A stretch of DNA of 64,000 bases from positions 62,001 through 126,000 of the forward strand of contig JAHDVF020000215.1 of the NCBI GenBank assembly GCA_022606425.2, in the 5' to 3' direction. Position numbers and translations under genes: made by a program. How positions within the stretch are numbered: position 1 is the first letter of the stretch; every line of letters starts with the position of its first letter. Positions 1 through 9,689 of this stretch are shown here, piece by piece. This DNA comes from Lepidostoma basale. Lineage: Eukaryota > Arthropoda > Insecta > Trichoptera > Lepidostomatidae. Under the pieces are notes generated by a model. That model was given only the letters and a program-made list of their open reading frames with translations, was not told the DNA's origin and did no database searches.

Positions 1-19
1 ATTAATAATTTGAAGTCAG

Positions 20-156
20 AAAAATTTACGAGCATGCATGTTACGACCTATGAATGTAGAGGAATCAATATAGGTATGTTAGTAACAGTACGATGGTCCA
101 TCGTATCTACCTGCCCCTTGGGGGAAACGGCCTGATGGTAAGTAAGTTAGTTAGTA
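20..156 (+). mobile_element. LINE-T 3' end fragment
   Basis: The reading 'RPMNVEES' and the terminal block 'tacctgccccttgggggaaacgg' lead into gtaagtaagttagttag. This matches the C-terminus and TTAG-type tail of the LINE-T family seen best at 60585-61150. Only the last ~110 bp survive and the frame is broken. Confidence 0.75.
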
Positions 157-640
157 AATTTAATTTTAAAATATTATGATACCAAAAATGATTATATTGA
201 TTCTTATATCGATCAATTCTACCCATCACTAGTATTCATACAAATTATAAAGGGTTATGAAGAATGAAATAATTTATTTTGAAATGATTAAAAATAGACC
301 AAAGTTTGGCACACGCTTATGAGTTGTTCTTTTTCAATGCGCAGGTGAACTTCTGTTCCACCTGTTCGCTGTTTTGTAATAGCTCTCGATTTCCCCCGGC
401 AATCTATTAACCGGCAAGCGGATTTACCGCGATCGAAATATCCTCGTGTATTACTCAACACTAGCTTTACGGTGCTAAATTCATCCTGTACCCGCAGAGT
501 TTGACTCTGATCATTTAGCAGACTCAAACGGTCGTCGATTTCCCCAAATGAGCTAAAAAAAAGGTTGCCGATGATTTCGATATTCGTTTTGAGTTTCAAT
601 ATTCGGCTCTTTAATTTAGTTGAACCATCTCGTGGACCCC
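157..640. other. Unassigned AT-rich stretch with a 103-codon minus-strand ORF
   Basis: A minus-strand open frame at 288-599 encodes a 103-residue product with no motif I recognise. It is somewhat GC-richer than its surroundings. It could be part of the decayed hAT-like element whose end lies at 762, but nothing proves this. Confidence 0.3.
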
Positions 641-762
641 CATTTACATCTCATGGACCCCTAATTTTTTTTACAATTGTCGTGTATTTTTTTTTACAAT
701 TGTCCCCTTGCAAGTTGTCGTGGACTCCTGGGGGTCTATATAGACCACTTTTGGAATCACTG
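641..762 (-). mobile_element. Possible hAT-type transposon end
   Basis: Read on the minus strand, the segment begins CAGTGATTCC followed by AAAAGTGGTC, which resembles the subterminal consensus of many animal hAT elements. The matching opposite end and an 8-bp target duplication were not found, so this is a single-ended, low-confidence call. Confidence 0.35.
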
Positions 763-911
763 GTTTAGTTGAAAATGTGCGTTTTAAATTAATTCAAAGA
801 ATACTCTACAAGAGTACTTATTGTACGAGTAATTAGCTATCTTCTACGTAGTTTTAATCGTAGGTATTGGTTTGCAGCAAAGTCTGCTGACAGCTTAGGA
901 TAGAATAATAT

Positions 912-1215
912 TATTATTTTTCTTCTTCTTTTAATAGATCTGACGATCTGTGACATAGAAATCATATCTCGTCGGATGATGAGGTCCAGCTGTCCCTCCA
1001 TCTCTTAGGCGGTCTTCTAGGTGGGCGGTGTCCGGAAGGGATTTCATAAGCAGCTGTGTATGCGAGTCTGTCACTATCCATTCGGGCTACATGGTCCCTT
1101 CAGTATCATCTTTTAGATCTACTCCACCGAACGATATCTTCTATTTCGCAAGTTTTTCTTATGTCTGCGTTGCGAACACACTCTAGGAGAGTTTTTCCAG
1201 TAATCGATCTTAGGA
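912..1215 (-). mobile_element. LINE-G 3' fragment
   Basis: On the minus strand this reads through a decayed reverse-transcriptase C-terminus (KTLLECVRNADI-like) and ends in an (AAG)n tail at 912-930. It pairs with an inverted copy of its last ~95 bp at 1339-1437. Confidence 0.7.
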
Positions 1216-1227
1216 CCTAGGATAATA

Positions 1228-1285
1228 ATGTTACTGCCCATTATCTCTGCTTGCCCTTTAGAGGAAACGGCGTGATGGTTTGCAG
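1228..1285 (+). mobile_element. LINE-T 3' end stub
   Basis: The block 'tctgcttgccctttagaggaaacggcgtgatggt' matches the last codons and terminus of LINE-T. The TTAG tail is lost. Confidence 0.6.
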
Positions 1286-1338
1286 TTGTTGTGAAGAAAT
1301 GTAATGTTCTTTATATTCGACGAAATGTCATTACATTA

Positions 1339-1437
1339 CCGCCTAAGAGATGGAGGGACAGCTGGACCTCATCATCCGACGAGACATGATTTCTGTGTCA
1401 CAGATCGTCAGATCCAATAAAAGAAGAAGAAAAAAAA
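1339..1437 (+). mobile_element. LINE-G 3' end, inverted partner of 912-1011
   Basis: About 95 bp nearly identical, in inverted orientation, to the minus-strand LINE-G end upstream. It terminates in an A-rich GAA tail. Confidence 0.7.
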
Positions 1438-1439
1438 TA

Positions 1440-2046
1440 TTATATCCTAACACACCTCTCAAGCTTCCTCCACATTCACGCAGCGAATCATATACTCGTA
1501 CGTACGTCGATTTTTCATTGTCAATATTTTTATTCGGCTAATAGAAGGAAACTATGAGCCTAAACTTACTTAGCAATTATATCTAGATAAGTTTCACAAT
1601 TAAAGATGAAATGAATAAAAAAAAAGTTTTCTTCAGATCTCAACGGTCTGAACTCTATCCCTTTACGACTTCCGTTCATAACTTATCACTCTGAATTAAA
1701 ATACATTACATTGAAGCATTTTTTCCGGTCTAGTAAAAAACACGCTATTTGAGAGATCGTTTGGTAGGAAAAATAATCTTCCCGCTTCTTACAAACACAG
1801 TTGCCACTATTATATAAACCAGACCGTAGTTTGTTATTTATATTCTAATTACCGGAGTGTACTTAAGGTCGCATCTGTTTGCAATGTTAGATGAGGAATG
1901 TACTCAGTAAAGAATAACACACGCGTTTATGTAATGTGTGAAGTGAATGGACTATTGGTTATTAAATCGATAAATACAGGGTTATTTCCAATGATACGTA
2001 AAACCTGTATTGGAGGGTATTTGGCAGATGATATAACAAAATTTAA
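1440..2046. other. No recognisable feature
   Basis: AT-rich sequence without a convincing ORF or repeat match inside the window. The start of the 2047 PLE remnant may extend leftward into it. Confidence 0.4.
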
Positions 2047-2211
2047 TTTGAGAAAATATCTCTTAATATAGAAAATCTCTTTTATATAGGAAAAACAAGG
2101 CGTTACTTTAAATTAAGAATAAAAGAGCACATAAGATGTGTCTCTACTAATATTTTTTCTAAATTAATGAATACATTTTGTTTTTTGAATCACAATTGTA
2201 TGTTATTTTAA
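2047..2211 (+). pseudogene. GIY-YIG endonuclease remnant, Penelope-like element
   Basis: A 54-codon open frame between stops contains FYIGKTRRYFKLRIKEH. It matches the GIY-YIG core: the YIG element, then the conserved R/F/R/EH spacing of Penelope-like (PLE) endonucleases. In PLEs this domain nicks target DNA downstream of the reverse transcriptase. No reverse transcriptase is left upstream, because a stop lies at 2044. The last codons already lie in PLE-A terminal sequence: 'aatcacaattgtat' recurs reverse-complemented beside other PLE-A copies. A degenerate hammerhead block follows at once on the minus strand. The fragment is dead, but it links the fold-back families to PLEs. Bacterial-type GIY-YIG proteins are a less likely source given this context. 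Confidence 0.6.
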
Positions 2212-2395
2212 GCGACAGCTGTTTCATCAACCTATGTTGACATAATCGGGTTTTACAATAATATATCAAATGTCAAATATTCGTGATTTTTCGAATCTTT
2301 ATGTGTATTTGTTCCTATGTCAATTTGAATAATTTCTTTGATATAATTTTGAAGATCTTGCTGAAATTGAGTTAGGTACCTAAATATTTTTATTG
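2212..2395 (-). mobile_element. PLE-A terminal repeat with degenerate hammerhead
   Basis: Minus strand: a CCGATTA-type core replaces CUGAUGA, then a GUCAAC/GUUGAU stem, GAAAC and AGCTGTC. The core carries several substitutions, so it is probably inactive. The sequence at 2250-2330 matches the PLE-A flank at 12500-12580 in inverted orientation. Confidence 0.6.
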
Positions 2396-2508
2396 AAAGA
2401 ACGGTTAGTTACTATTTATAGGAAAAAATATTAAAGGTGGAAAATATAATAATAAAATAATAAAACACGATGAAACATAATAAATTAAAAACGATAAACA
2501 ATAACAAA

Positions 2509-2583
<75 letters not shown>

Positions 2584-2665
2584 AACAGTTGGTTACTATT
2601 ATGGGAAAAATATTAGGAAGTAAATAATAAATAATAAAACACGATAAAAACATAACAAATATAAA
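2396..2665. repeat. Direct duplication split by a (TA)n microsatellite
   Basis: Two imperfect ~75-bp copies (2396-2480 and 2584-2665, both starting gaac-gttrgttacta and sharing 'aataataaaacacgat') flank a pure (TA)n tract at 2512-2581. Expansion inside a tandem duplicate is the simplest reading. Confidence 0.8.
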
Positions 2666-2794
2666 TAATAATAATAATAATAATATATATATGTATATGT
2701 GTAATAATAATATATGTATGTATATATATATGTATATGTATGTATGTATATGTGTGTGTAGCAACAACAATAATATGTATATAACTGCTATAAT

Positions 2795-2832
<38 letters not shown>

Positions 2833-2870
2833 CCTATATATATATATATATATATAAATATATATAATAT
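2666..2870. repeat. Compound AAT/TA/GTAT microsatellites
   Basis: (AAT)n at about 2666-2690, TATG-rich sequence to 2760 and (TA)n at about 2799-2870. The open frames across 2405-2890 are artefacts of these simple repeats. Confidence 0.85.
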
Positions 2871-2894
2871 TTTTCTGAATTCGCTAACCATCCC

Positions 2895-3120
2895 ATATTA
2901 AGCGCCAATGTATATTTTGGACCTCTGCGTGACACCCATGCCAACGAAAAGGCAACGTTCACTCCGATCAATAAAAACAAGTGCAAACAACAAAACATTT
3001 CCAGTCAGAGCCAATAAAGCAAGTTTATATGATCGTGCTTTCAACTGTTCGCTCAGTCTTTTGTAGTGCGCCCTTGGAGTAATTGATTTTACAAAACGCG
3101 CACTTAAAATGTAAGTCATC
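2895..3120 (-). other. Candidate host-like exon, function unknown
   Basis: On the minus strand an open frame from about 3158 to 2898 includes SITPRAHYKRLSEQLKARS, then one hydrophobic stretch (LALLALTGNVLLFALVFI). That is a basic segment followed by a transmembrane-like helix. Base composition and amino-acid mix look more protein-like than the neighbourhood. A 'tacattttaag' before TGCGCG (about 3105) could be a splice acceptor, and 'GCAGAG-gtccaa' (about 2920) a weak donor. I do not recognise the family. It could equally be a chance frame or a decayed transposon piece. Confidence 0.25.
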
Positions 3121-4554
3121 AAAATAATAATAATAATAATCTCATTGAAAAAGATCATTCATTCAATGGCGTTGAAATTTGCATGCTAAAAATAAAAATA
3201 TAACTAACTCTCGAAATTTTAGAAATTAAAAATAAAGAAAATATTGTATGTTAAAATTTTTTTTTAACACTTATTGCCCCAGTATATAACAACCACCAAA
3301 TCATACTTCAACAATATGCTAGGGCTGCTAGGCTAACAGTAAACTCGGGCAAAGACGAGACTTGCACTTGAGTGTTCACATTCACTTTTAAACTCTGAGT
3401 CATGTAGGTCTGTTCGTCCCTAATAATTATCTTTGACAGTGATGCAGAACCAACCTGCCAAAGGCTATGGACGGTAGGTAGTACATATAAAAATTACTAA
3501 CGACACACATTTAAACCAATGATTTGTGTCATTTAAAGATTTATCAATTGTTTCTATTGAACAAAATACATATTTTTTTTCGTGATACATCGTATCTTTT
3601 GAAATCCTTGACGATTCATTGATCTGGTCCCCCGCTTATTCATCGTAAGACCTTCGCGTTCTTACGGCACGAAAACACATTAGAATCTCTTTGCTTTAGC
3701 AATCGTTTGAACATTGGTAATATGTTTAGTGTACTGCAAATTCTTTTCTTTTGAATGTACGAATGTACATTTTGATTCCAAACAATCTCGCATCAATAAT
3801 TCCGACATTTCTTTAAGACCCTGTTAATGCATTTTATATATAGGCGTTTCAAAAACATCAGAAGCTTTTTGTTGACGATTGAGATAAAACAACGGAAATT
3901 CGAAATTTGAAAAATTCGAAAACAATTGCATTTACAAAATTTAGTACATTAATGAAAGATGTAATTTGTTTATGTTCAGGCAACGTAATTAGTGGTGCCG
4001 TGCCTTCGTCTGGCTTAGTGCTGACGGTACGGTATAACGTAGCAATGGATATACGCACTTTTTGACCCGACGCGTTGCTGGCAACAAGGTATCGCCATCG
4101 AACAGCTTAGCACCTGTTGTTTGTTTAAATACTGAAACGACATGCTACTGTTAAGATGGAGTAAACTAAAGTCTTTGCATAGCATTTTTAAACATCTATA
4201 ATATTTCTGAAGATGTATTATATAAATATATTTTCTAACTTGTCTTGTATACTCAATTACTTCATGTGCTTCTTCTTCCACTAATTACACTGTTTTTTTT
4301 TTCTTGGATCCAACATTTATTTACCCTCTGCCACTTACAACTGTGTCCCGCTTCCTTAGACTATTTTATTTGAGATTTTAAATATTTTATTCAACTGCAG
4401 TTAAGATGATTATTTTGTCGTTATATATCATGCGTTTGTATTTGTAAGAGATGAACAAAGAATGGGAAAAAATACAGTAGCTTAAATGCGGCCTGGTGTC
4501 CCTTTGATTTGTTTATGAAATAACTGTTAACGTCAGTCTCTATTGGATGGCGGA
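3121..4554. other. Mostly unassigned; one short repeat match
   Basis: At 3270-3310, 'ataacaaccaccaaatca' plus 'cttcaacaat' recurs in the AAGTCC-tailed repeat at 6185-6240 and 40065-40085. ORFs at 3858-4281 show no recognisable domain. Confidence 0.4.
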
Positions 4555-4632
4555 TAGGCCTAGGAAATGAATGAGCGAGGCTGACGAAAGGGCACCGCTG
4601 CGCCCTATAACAACCTCTGGTAAGCGGTGGTA
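4555..4632 (+). repeat. Short GC-rich hairpin element, copy 1
   Basis: Contains CTGACGA, then the near-perfect hairpin arms AGGGCAC and GCGCCCT with a CGCT loop, then ATAACA. A relative lies inverted at 14830-14906, inserted in a SINE. Arm differences between the copies partly compensate. Confidence 0.5.
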
Positions 4633-4895
4633 CTTTTTTTATAATATTTGCATTGTACCCACAGCAAATAATACACAGATGGAAACAGGATATTCGAACG
4701 TAAAGGACACCGCAAAACACGCGTAATACGACGATCATAAGAAATACGTAATTTGTATGTTTCTCATACCGGTAATTCAATTCTTAATCATTCCATTACT
4801 ATGCTTAAAAATCTACGCATTACTATGGCAACTTATAGAGTTTGACCTGCCGGTTGTTTATGTTATATGGACAAATACGGAAGTTTTCTAACTTA
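4633..4895. other. No recognisable feature
   Basis: Nothing beyond an uninterpreted minus-strand ORF (4421-4780) that overlaps the short hairpin element. Confidence 0.4.
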
Positions 4896-5130
4896 TCTTC
4901 TGTTTATAGTATAAATGAAAAATATGAATTAAATATTGTTTCTTGAACAATATTAAAAATTAAATATTATATAATGAGAACGTCTTTTCTACAAGTCTTA
5001 TTATTTATGAGAATGACATGTTTTGCCCTCCCAAGGCATTAATAAATTAGATTTTTTATAGTGTATTAGAAGGGAGAAACACGGCATAAACTATTATAAA
5101 ACTTCTAGAAAATTCGTATTAATTATGAAT
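4896..5130. mobile_element. PLE fold-back of the GTTTCTTGAACAATG type, decayed
   Basis: Contains 'gtttcttgaacaat', 'gagaacgtcttttctacaag', 'gaatgacatgttttgccctcc' and an inverted 'gaagggagaaacacgg' with 'aacttctagaaaattcgtatt'. The two arms face each other, as in the better copy at 19498-19745. Confidence 0.65.
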
Positions 5131-5554
5131 TACTCGTAGGTAGTTACATACAATTTTATGCAAATCCACAATATAGAATTTCATGGTTGTGCAATTATGC
5201 GCAAGCTTATTAAGATTGTTTGTAGAGCTACCAGGTAGTCAATTGCCAGATAAGATCAGTTATGAAGTGACTAACGAGAAGAGAGTGACTTGACTTGACG
5301 GGATTTCGGAACAAAAACCGGTACATGAGTTTAGTTAATGAAATCATGCCATTAAGTGCATACAGAAGAATGCGACATTTTTAAATGATGTTTCGTTAAG
5401 ATAAAATCCATTCATAGAGGATACTGAGTTCTGTCAATGTCACTAGTTAGGTAGGTTATGTTCAATAGTATTTTTGTTCGCAAGAATTTTAATGAAATAA
5501 TAATTCGTTATTTGGTTAACTAAGCGATTATTAATTTAATTTAATATTTCTTCT
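5131..5554. other. No recognisable feature
   Basis: AT-rich, without ORFs over 60 codons or window-internal repeat matches that I can see. Confidence 0.4.
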
Positions 5555-5820
5555 ATATTCGCCATAACTTTATGTTGTAGATGTTTAACGTTTTTTTATA
5601 TACTAAGTATACAACACTCACTTTATTAAAAAAATGTAAATTAGAAACCAAACATGTTTCAGACACACTTCATTAGTGATATTTTATAAATATAAATATT
5701 AAAAATATTGTAATTTTTTTGGTTCACTAATGAAGGGCTTCTGTGTCCGAAACCTTTTTGGTATTTATTTTTTATTTTTGAATAAAGTGAGTGTTGTATA
5801 CTAAGTATATTAAAAAATAA
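5555..5820. mobile_element. PLE-B fold-back element with two decayed hammerheads
   Basis: A perfect 30-bp inverted repeat (5598-5627 and 5781-5810, starting ATATACTAAGTATACAACAC) bounds the element. The minus-strand motif (about 5645-5690) and plus-strand motif (about 5720-5762) both carry CTAATGA in place of CUGAUGA, with a GGGC/GUCC stem II and GAAAC. The G5-to-A change predicts loss of cleavage. The 5' flank 'cgccataactttatgttgtagatgttt' recurs at other PLE-B copies. Confidence 0.75.
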
Positions 5821-5984
5821 ACATTATTTAATATTGATGAAAACTTAATTTTCTTTTTTCGAAGTTTTATTATATTTTATGGAAATGAATAAAGAATTAT
5901 GTTGTATTTTATGGAATAATGAAAAAAATATTGCCTTCATATATAAAATGTTGCTTAGTAAAAAATTTAAAAAATTCTTCATCT

Positions 5985-6320
5985 TCTTGGCGCTACGTCC
6001 CAGCGTGAGATTTGGCCATCTCTGGCCAGATGAATTCATTCTGAAACTTGCCGAACGTTTTTACAAAGGACTCCCTTCACATCCTAGCCCCACAATAAAA
6101 TATCTCTCAAATTGCGACCCAAATACCTCCAGCGGCCACAAGCGCTCAAAATCGATCATCCTTCAGAAGAACACTCCGGGCCACACAAATCATGCCCCAG
6201 CATAAACTAACAACCCACCAAATCACCTTCCAACAATGTTCCTATCAGACGTAAGAGGAAAAGCCACATGAGCTGAATCTCTGTAAGCCAGTCCAAGTCC
6301 AAGTCCAGAAACGCTTGAGA
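5985..6320. repeat. Dispersed repeat with (AAGTCC)n tail, copy 1
   Basis: Shares 'cactc-gggccac-ca', 'aacaa-ccaccaaatcac', 'ttccaacaatgtt' and 'gctgaa-ctctgtaagccag' with 39930-40165. Both end in repeated CCAAGT units. A plus-strand frame at 5879-6205 crosses it, without recognisable domains. Confidence 0.6.
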
Positions 6321-6379
6321 GATGGTTCGACATTAGGTCGAATAATAAATAAACCAGCCAAAGAGTACCCAAATATGCA

Positions 6380-6449
<70 letters not shown>
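6380..6449. repeat. (TG)n microsatellite
   Basis: About 35 TG units with one TTTG interruption. It produces spurious His-Thr ORFs on the minus strand. Confidence 0.97.
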
Positions 6450-7010
6450 TGTGTTCTCCGTGCAATGTTAATAAGAAATCTTATGTTCCTAATGACTTGA
6501 ATGTATAGGTTTTTGCTTTTATACACTACAGAAATAATCGTCAACCATACGAAGCCAGTAGTTCTATTTCGGCCTATTAAGCTGTATATCGCTTTCATAA
6601 TATTCAAAATAGAGCCTCAACATGATTTCATTGATTTTAAATTACTTTGTATAGTATTTATGCAAAGATTTATTAGATAAAATTGTGTTGGTTAGTAGTT
6701 CAGCAAACTGGTTTGTTAAATAAATTTATTTCTGAAGGAGAGGCAAAAATATCGAACATGGTTCTAAGTATTTAATATGAGTCATAGTTTTACTATTGCC
6801 GCATGATTTTGAAGTGCTGGATCTTACAGACATCTTGAATTGCTAGATACATCTGAAGGTTATGAATACGTGTAATAAATCTCGCACGTGTAACTATTTT
6901 TTAATTACACCTATTCACAATTATAACTAGTTATGTATACATACGTTGAGTAAATGTTTGATACTCGTATATTCGGTATACATTTTGTACTAGGTGTACA
7001 AAATTAAAAA
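6450..7010. other. No recognisable feature
   Basis: AT-rich, no domain-bearing ORF and no repeat match noticed. Confidence 0.4.
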
Positions 7011-7013
7011 AAA

Positions 7014-7380
7014 AAAACTAACTAACCATCACGCCATCCAGAAAGAATGGAACGCCACACTGTCCTGTCCTGACATACTTCTCTCGCTTCTTCTACATTT
7101 ATATATCTTGTCATGTATGGACGTCGATTTCTCCGACTTCTCACGTGACCGATATTCAATATTTGATTGATTTGATCGTGCCACGTTTTCCTCGGCCTTC
7201 CTCTATTTCTAGCTCCGTTCACGTCGTTTACATATACCTTATTTACCATTCTGTCTTCACCAATTCTTTCCATGTGTCTAAACCATCTTAATGACCCTTT
7301 CCTTATTTTGTTTATAACAATTTCATTCGCACCACATTCACTTCTTATATTTGAATTTGTCACTTTATCATATACAAAAT
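7014..7380 (-). mobile_element. LINE-T C-terminal fragment
   Basis: Minus-strand frame at 7022-7363 (113 codons) contains IRKGSLRWFRHMERIGEDRM, RGRPRKTWHDQINQIL and TRYINVEEAREVCQDR, the conserved C-terminal order of this family. A short TAAC tail sits at 7014-7024. It is 5'-truncated. The domain function past the reverse transcriptase is not known to me. Confidence 0.85.
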
Positions 7381-7469
7381 TAATAACATTCCAAAATTAA
7401 GTTAAAAGTAATTCGTATTCTATACATGATAACGTAATGTATTCATTTAAATTAATTACTGATAATACA

Positions 7470-7645
7470 TATAGTGCACAATGGTATTCTTGCGCCGACC
7501 CTTATTTATGGAAGTGAAGCATGTAACTGGTAAAAGAATAATGAACATATAATAAATTTATTATATGTTCATTATTCTTTTACCAGTTACATTATTTCTG
7601 CCTATCCTCTCAGGAGAAACGCCGTGATGGTTAGTTAGCTAGTTA
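7470..7645 (+). mobile_element. LINE-T remnant containing a perfect palindrome
   Basis: LINE-T sequence (rcgccgacccttatttatggaagtgaagc) runs into a 72-bp perfect palindrome at 7521-7592. It then resumes at the extreme 3' end (tctgcctatcctctcaggagaaacgccgtgatggttag). About 350 bp of expected C-terminal sequence are missing between the two parts. Confidence 0.85.
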
Positions 7646-7965
7646 GTCAATAAATATGACCTTTTTATCATACTTTGTTGTCTTATGAGAAAAATAAACT
7701 GATTTGATTTGTGATTAATAGGAATGAAAATATGTGTTTTCTCGAAGAGTTATTTTATTTTATGGCATTGACTGGTTTGCATTCCTAAGGCAATATCAAA
7801 CGTTGTGTTTCTATATATGTTGTTTTATATAATATGTTCATACATTTGAAAATACACAACTCGTTGATTTTTTTATTGTGTTTAATAGACAGTGTTAAAT
7901 TAAAACATATATCCAAATCATTTAAAATTTGAAAGGAAAACTTTGTGTAAAATAGCTTTCAGTAT
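7646..7965. other. LINE-C tail trace, otherwise unassigned
   Basis: 'aaaataaactgatttgattt' at about 7691-7710 matches the LINE-C 3' terminus. The remainder is not recognised. Confidence 0.4.
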
Positions 7966-7967
7966 AT

Positions 7968-8353
7968 TTTTCTTCTTCTTCTTCACTTTTAGTAGACTCA
8001 GGAGTCGCTGAACTCCAGCTTTATCTCCACCGTTTCGGGGGTCTTCCTGGTTGGCGTTGTCCGTTTGGCGTTCCATGGAGAGCCATGTGTGGTATCCTAT
8101 TTGAGCTCATCCTTACAACGTGTTGATGCCAGTATCGCCGTCTTTGACGTCCCCATCTGATCACATCTTCGACCTCGCAGATTTCTCGAATTGCTGTATT
8201 TCTAACTCGATCACGTAGGGTCTTGCCAGCTATAGCACGGAGCGTTTTCATCTCGGTTGTCCTGAGAATGCTCTTTGTCTTGACAGTGTCTGCCCTCGAT
8301 TCAATGCCATATGTGAGGGTTGGTCGCACACAACAATATATTTTTGTTATCAT
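7968..8353 (-). mobile_element. LINE-G C-terminal region
   Basis: The minus-strand frame at 8021-8353 has a VRPTLTYGIESRADT motif at its start, then TEMKTLRAIAGKTLRDR, RWGRQRRRYWHQHV and PGRPPKRWR. That is the order found after the RT domain in RTE/CR1-like LINEs. The tail is (AAG)n at 7968-7983. Related pieces lie at 912-1215, 20470-20715, 41097-41395, 54280-54480 and 59720-60175. Confidence 0.85.
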
Positions 8354-8399
8354 AAAAATAAATGCTGTTACTGTTTTTCATCGGATGTAAATGTAACTG

Positions 8400-8512
8400 A
8401 TACCTGATGATATAATGCTCGACTCCTGATCTAGGTAACATGGGTTCGAGCCTACACACGATCCTATTCCTTCTTTGTAATAATAAACTATTTGTTTCTT
8501 ATATTGCAAAAA
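8400..8512 (+). mobile_element. SINE-2 fragment
   Basis: 'gctcgactcctgatctagg' and 'gggttcgagcct' match the tRNA-like head of SINE-2 at 45200 and 12722-12878. The latter string is a Pol III B box. The A-box side is lost. Confidence 0.6.
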
Positions 8513-8747
8513 CACCTAACTAACCATTCAAAAGCTGTCATACAGTGTGACTCATATTCATAATGACACTGTACAATTATAAGATTTCCAAGAAAATAGT
8601 TAAATTTAAATATTTCAATTGTCTTGTGTCCCGGCTTTTTTAAAAATATTTATTTTTGAAAAATTTCTAACGAAGTATAATGTAAAGTACATTATTGTAG
8701 ACATATAATTTGAAATTAAAATATAAAATATAGGTACATGTTTGGGG

Positions 8748-8911
8748 CAGTGGCGGTACTCCTACAGAAGCCAAGAAGCCCGGACGTTCAGTTCTTGTGG
8801 CTATTCCTCTTATGTCTGATGGGAACATTGTTGGAAAGTGATTTGGTGGGTTGTGGGTTTATGCGGGGGCATGATGCCGGGTTCTGGGCTTCTATGGGAG
8901 TACCGCCACTG
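8748..8911. mobile_element. Non-autonomous hAT-like MITE
   Basis: Terminal inverted repeats CAGTGGCGGTACTCC / GGAGTACCGCCACTG bound a 164-bp GC-rich insert. Flanking octamers gtttgggg (8740-8747) and gtttgagg (8912-8919) match 7 of 8, as expected for a hAT target-site duplication. It has no ORF. Its interior shares motifs with the AAGTCC-tailed repeat, including an inverted 'ggtgggttgt' stretch. Confidence 0.88.
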
Positions 8912-8993
8912 GTTTGAGGACACACAAGAGGGGTTTCTTTCTTCAATGTATGAATTAATTATTATTTTTAATTGATATTTAATTATTTATTGT

Positions 8994-9160
8994 ATCTCAA
9001 TAGAGATGAAGATGTAAATTATCGAGGAGGCGTTTACAGGACTTATGACCTGTCATTGGTTGGGTTAAGCGATCGCTTTATGTAATACAACATTCCTCAT
9101 TCCGCCGTAATGGGTAAAATCCAGTATTTGTCTACAAGTATTTGTATATTATATTATACA
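8994..9160 (+). mobile_element. M-TTAA MITE, truncated copy
   Basis: 'ttgtatctcaatagag' terminus, then 'gtttacaggacttatgacc', 'tgtcattggttgggttaagc' and 'acaacattcctcattccgcc', all hallmarks of the family defined by the full copy at 42896-43361. Confidence 0.75.
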
Positions 9161-9169
9161 TTAAAAAAA

Positions 9170-9290
9170 AATGTTGAAATTAAATTCATTCACTGAAGAA
9201 GGGAAGTCTGTGTCCAGAAACTATTTGTGAAAGTTGCAAAAAAGTGTTGTGAAAATACAATGTTTTCAAAAAGTTATTCAAACTAATTTT
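9170..9290 (+). mobile_element. PLE-B fragment with degenerate hammerhead
   Basis: An intact CTGAAGA core at 9193-9199 is followed by a weakened GGGA/GUCC stem and an extra A before GAAAC. Stem III is lost, so activity is unlikely. Confidence 0.6.
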
Positions 9291-9689
9291 TTGTTAGAAA
9301 TTTAATATATTTTTATTGGTTAAATTTTGAGTATTTTGTTTTGTAGTGTGAACGTATTTATTATTTTCTGTTTTTTTTTTCACGGACAGCTTCCCTTACT
9401 GAGGCCATGCCAGAGTACCAGCATGACCGAATCTTCAATTAGCATAGAAACGGTTTGATTGGCTATGCGGGTTCCCGATCTCACGGATAAGCGGTGTCCT
9501 TTGGTGTTCGGGACACTAAATTGTATGTTGCACGGACCCAGTGTGGGATTAGAGTTCTAAATATTCCGAAAATCGTTGTTCTTTTATTTTTCTTTTATGT
9601 AAAGTTAGCCACGTTCCCAGAACCACTCGGATAAGTTTAATATCAGAGCTGACTGGAATTGTTCAAATAACATTATGACCATTCAAAGA
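9291..9689. other. Unassigned; GC-richer block at 9375-9560
   Basis: The 9375-9560 block (starting cacggacagcttccctta) stands out by composition but has no ORF, tRNA boxes or window-internal match that I can identify. Confidence 0.35.

Noticed and set aside
2405..2891. Tyr/Ile-rich and His-rich membrane-like ORFs
   Set aside because: They are translations of (TA)n and related microsatellites. The His-Thr ORFs at 6223-6607 come from (TG)n in the same way.
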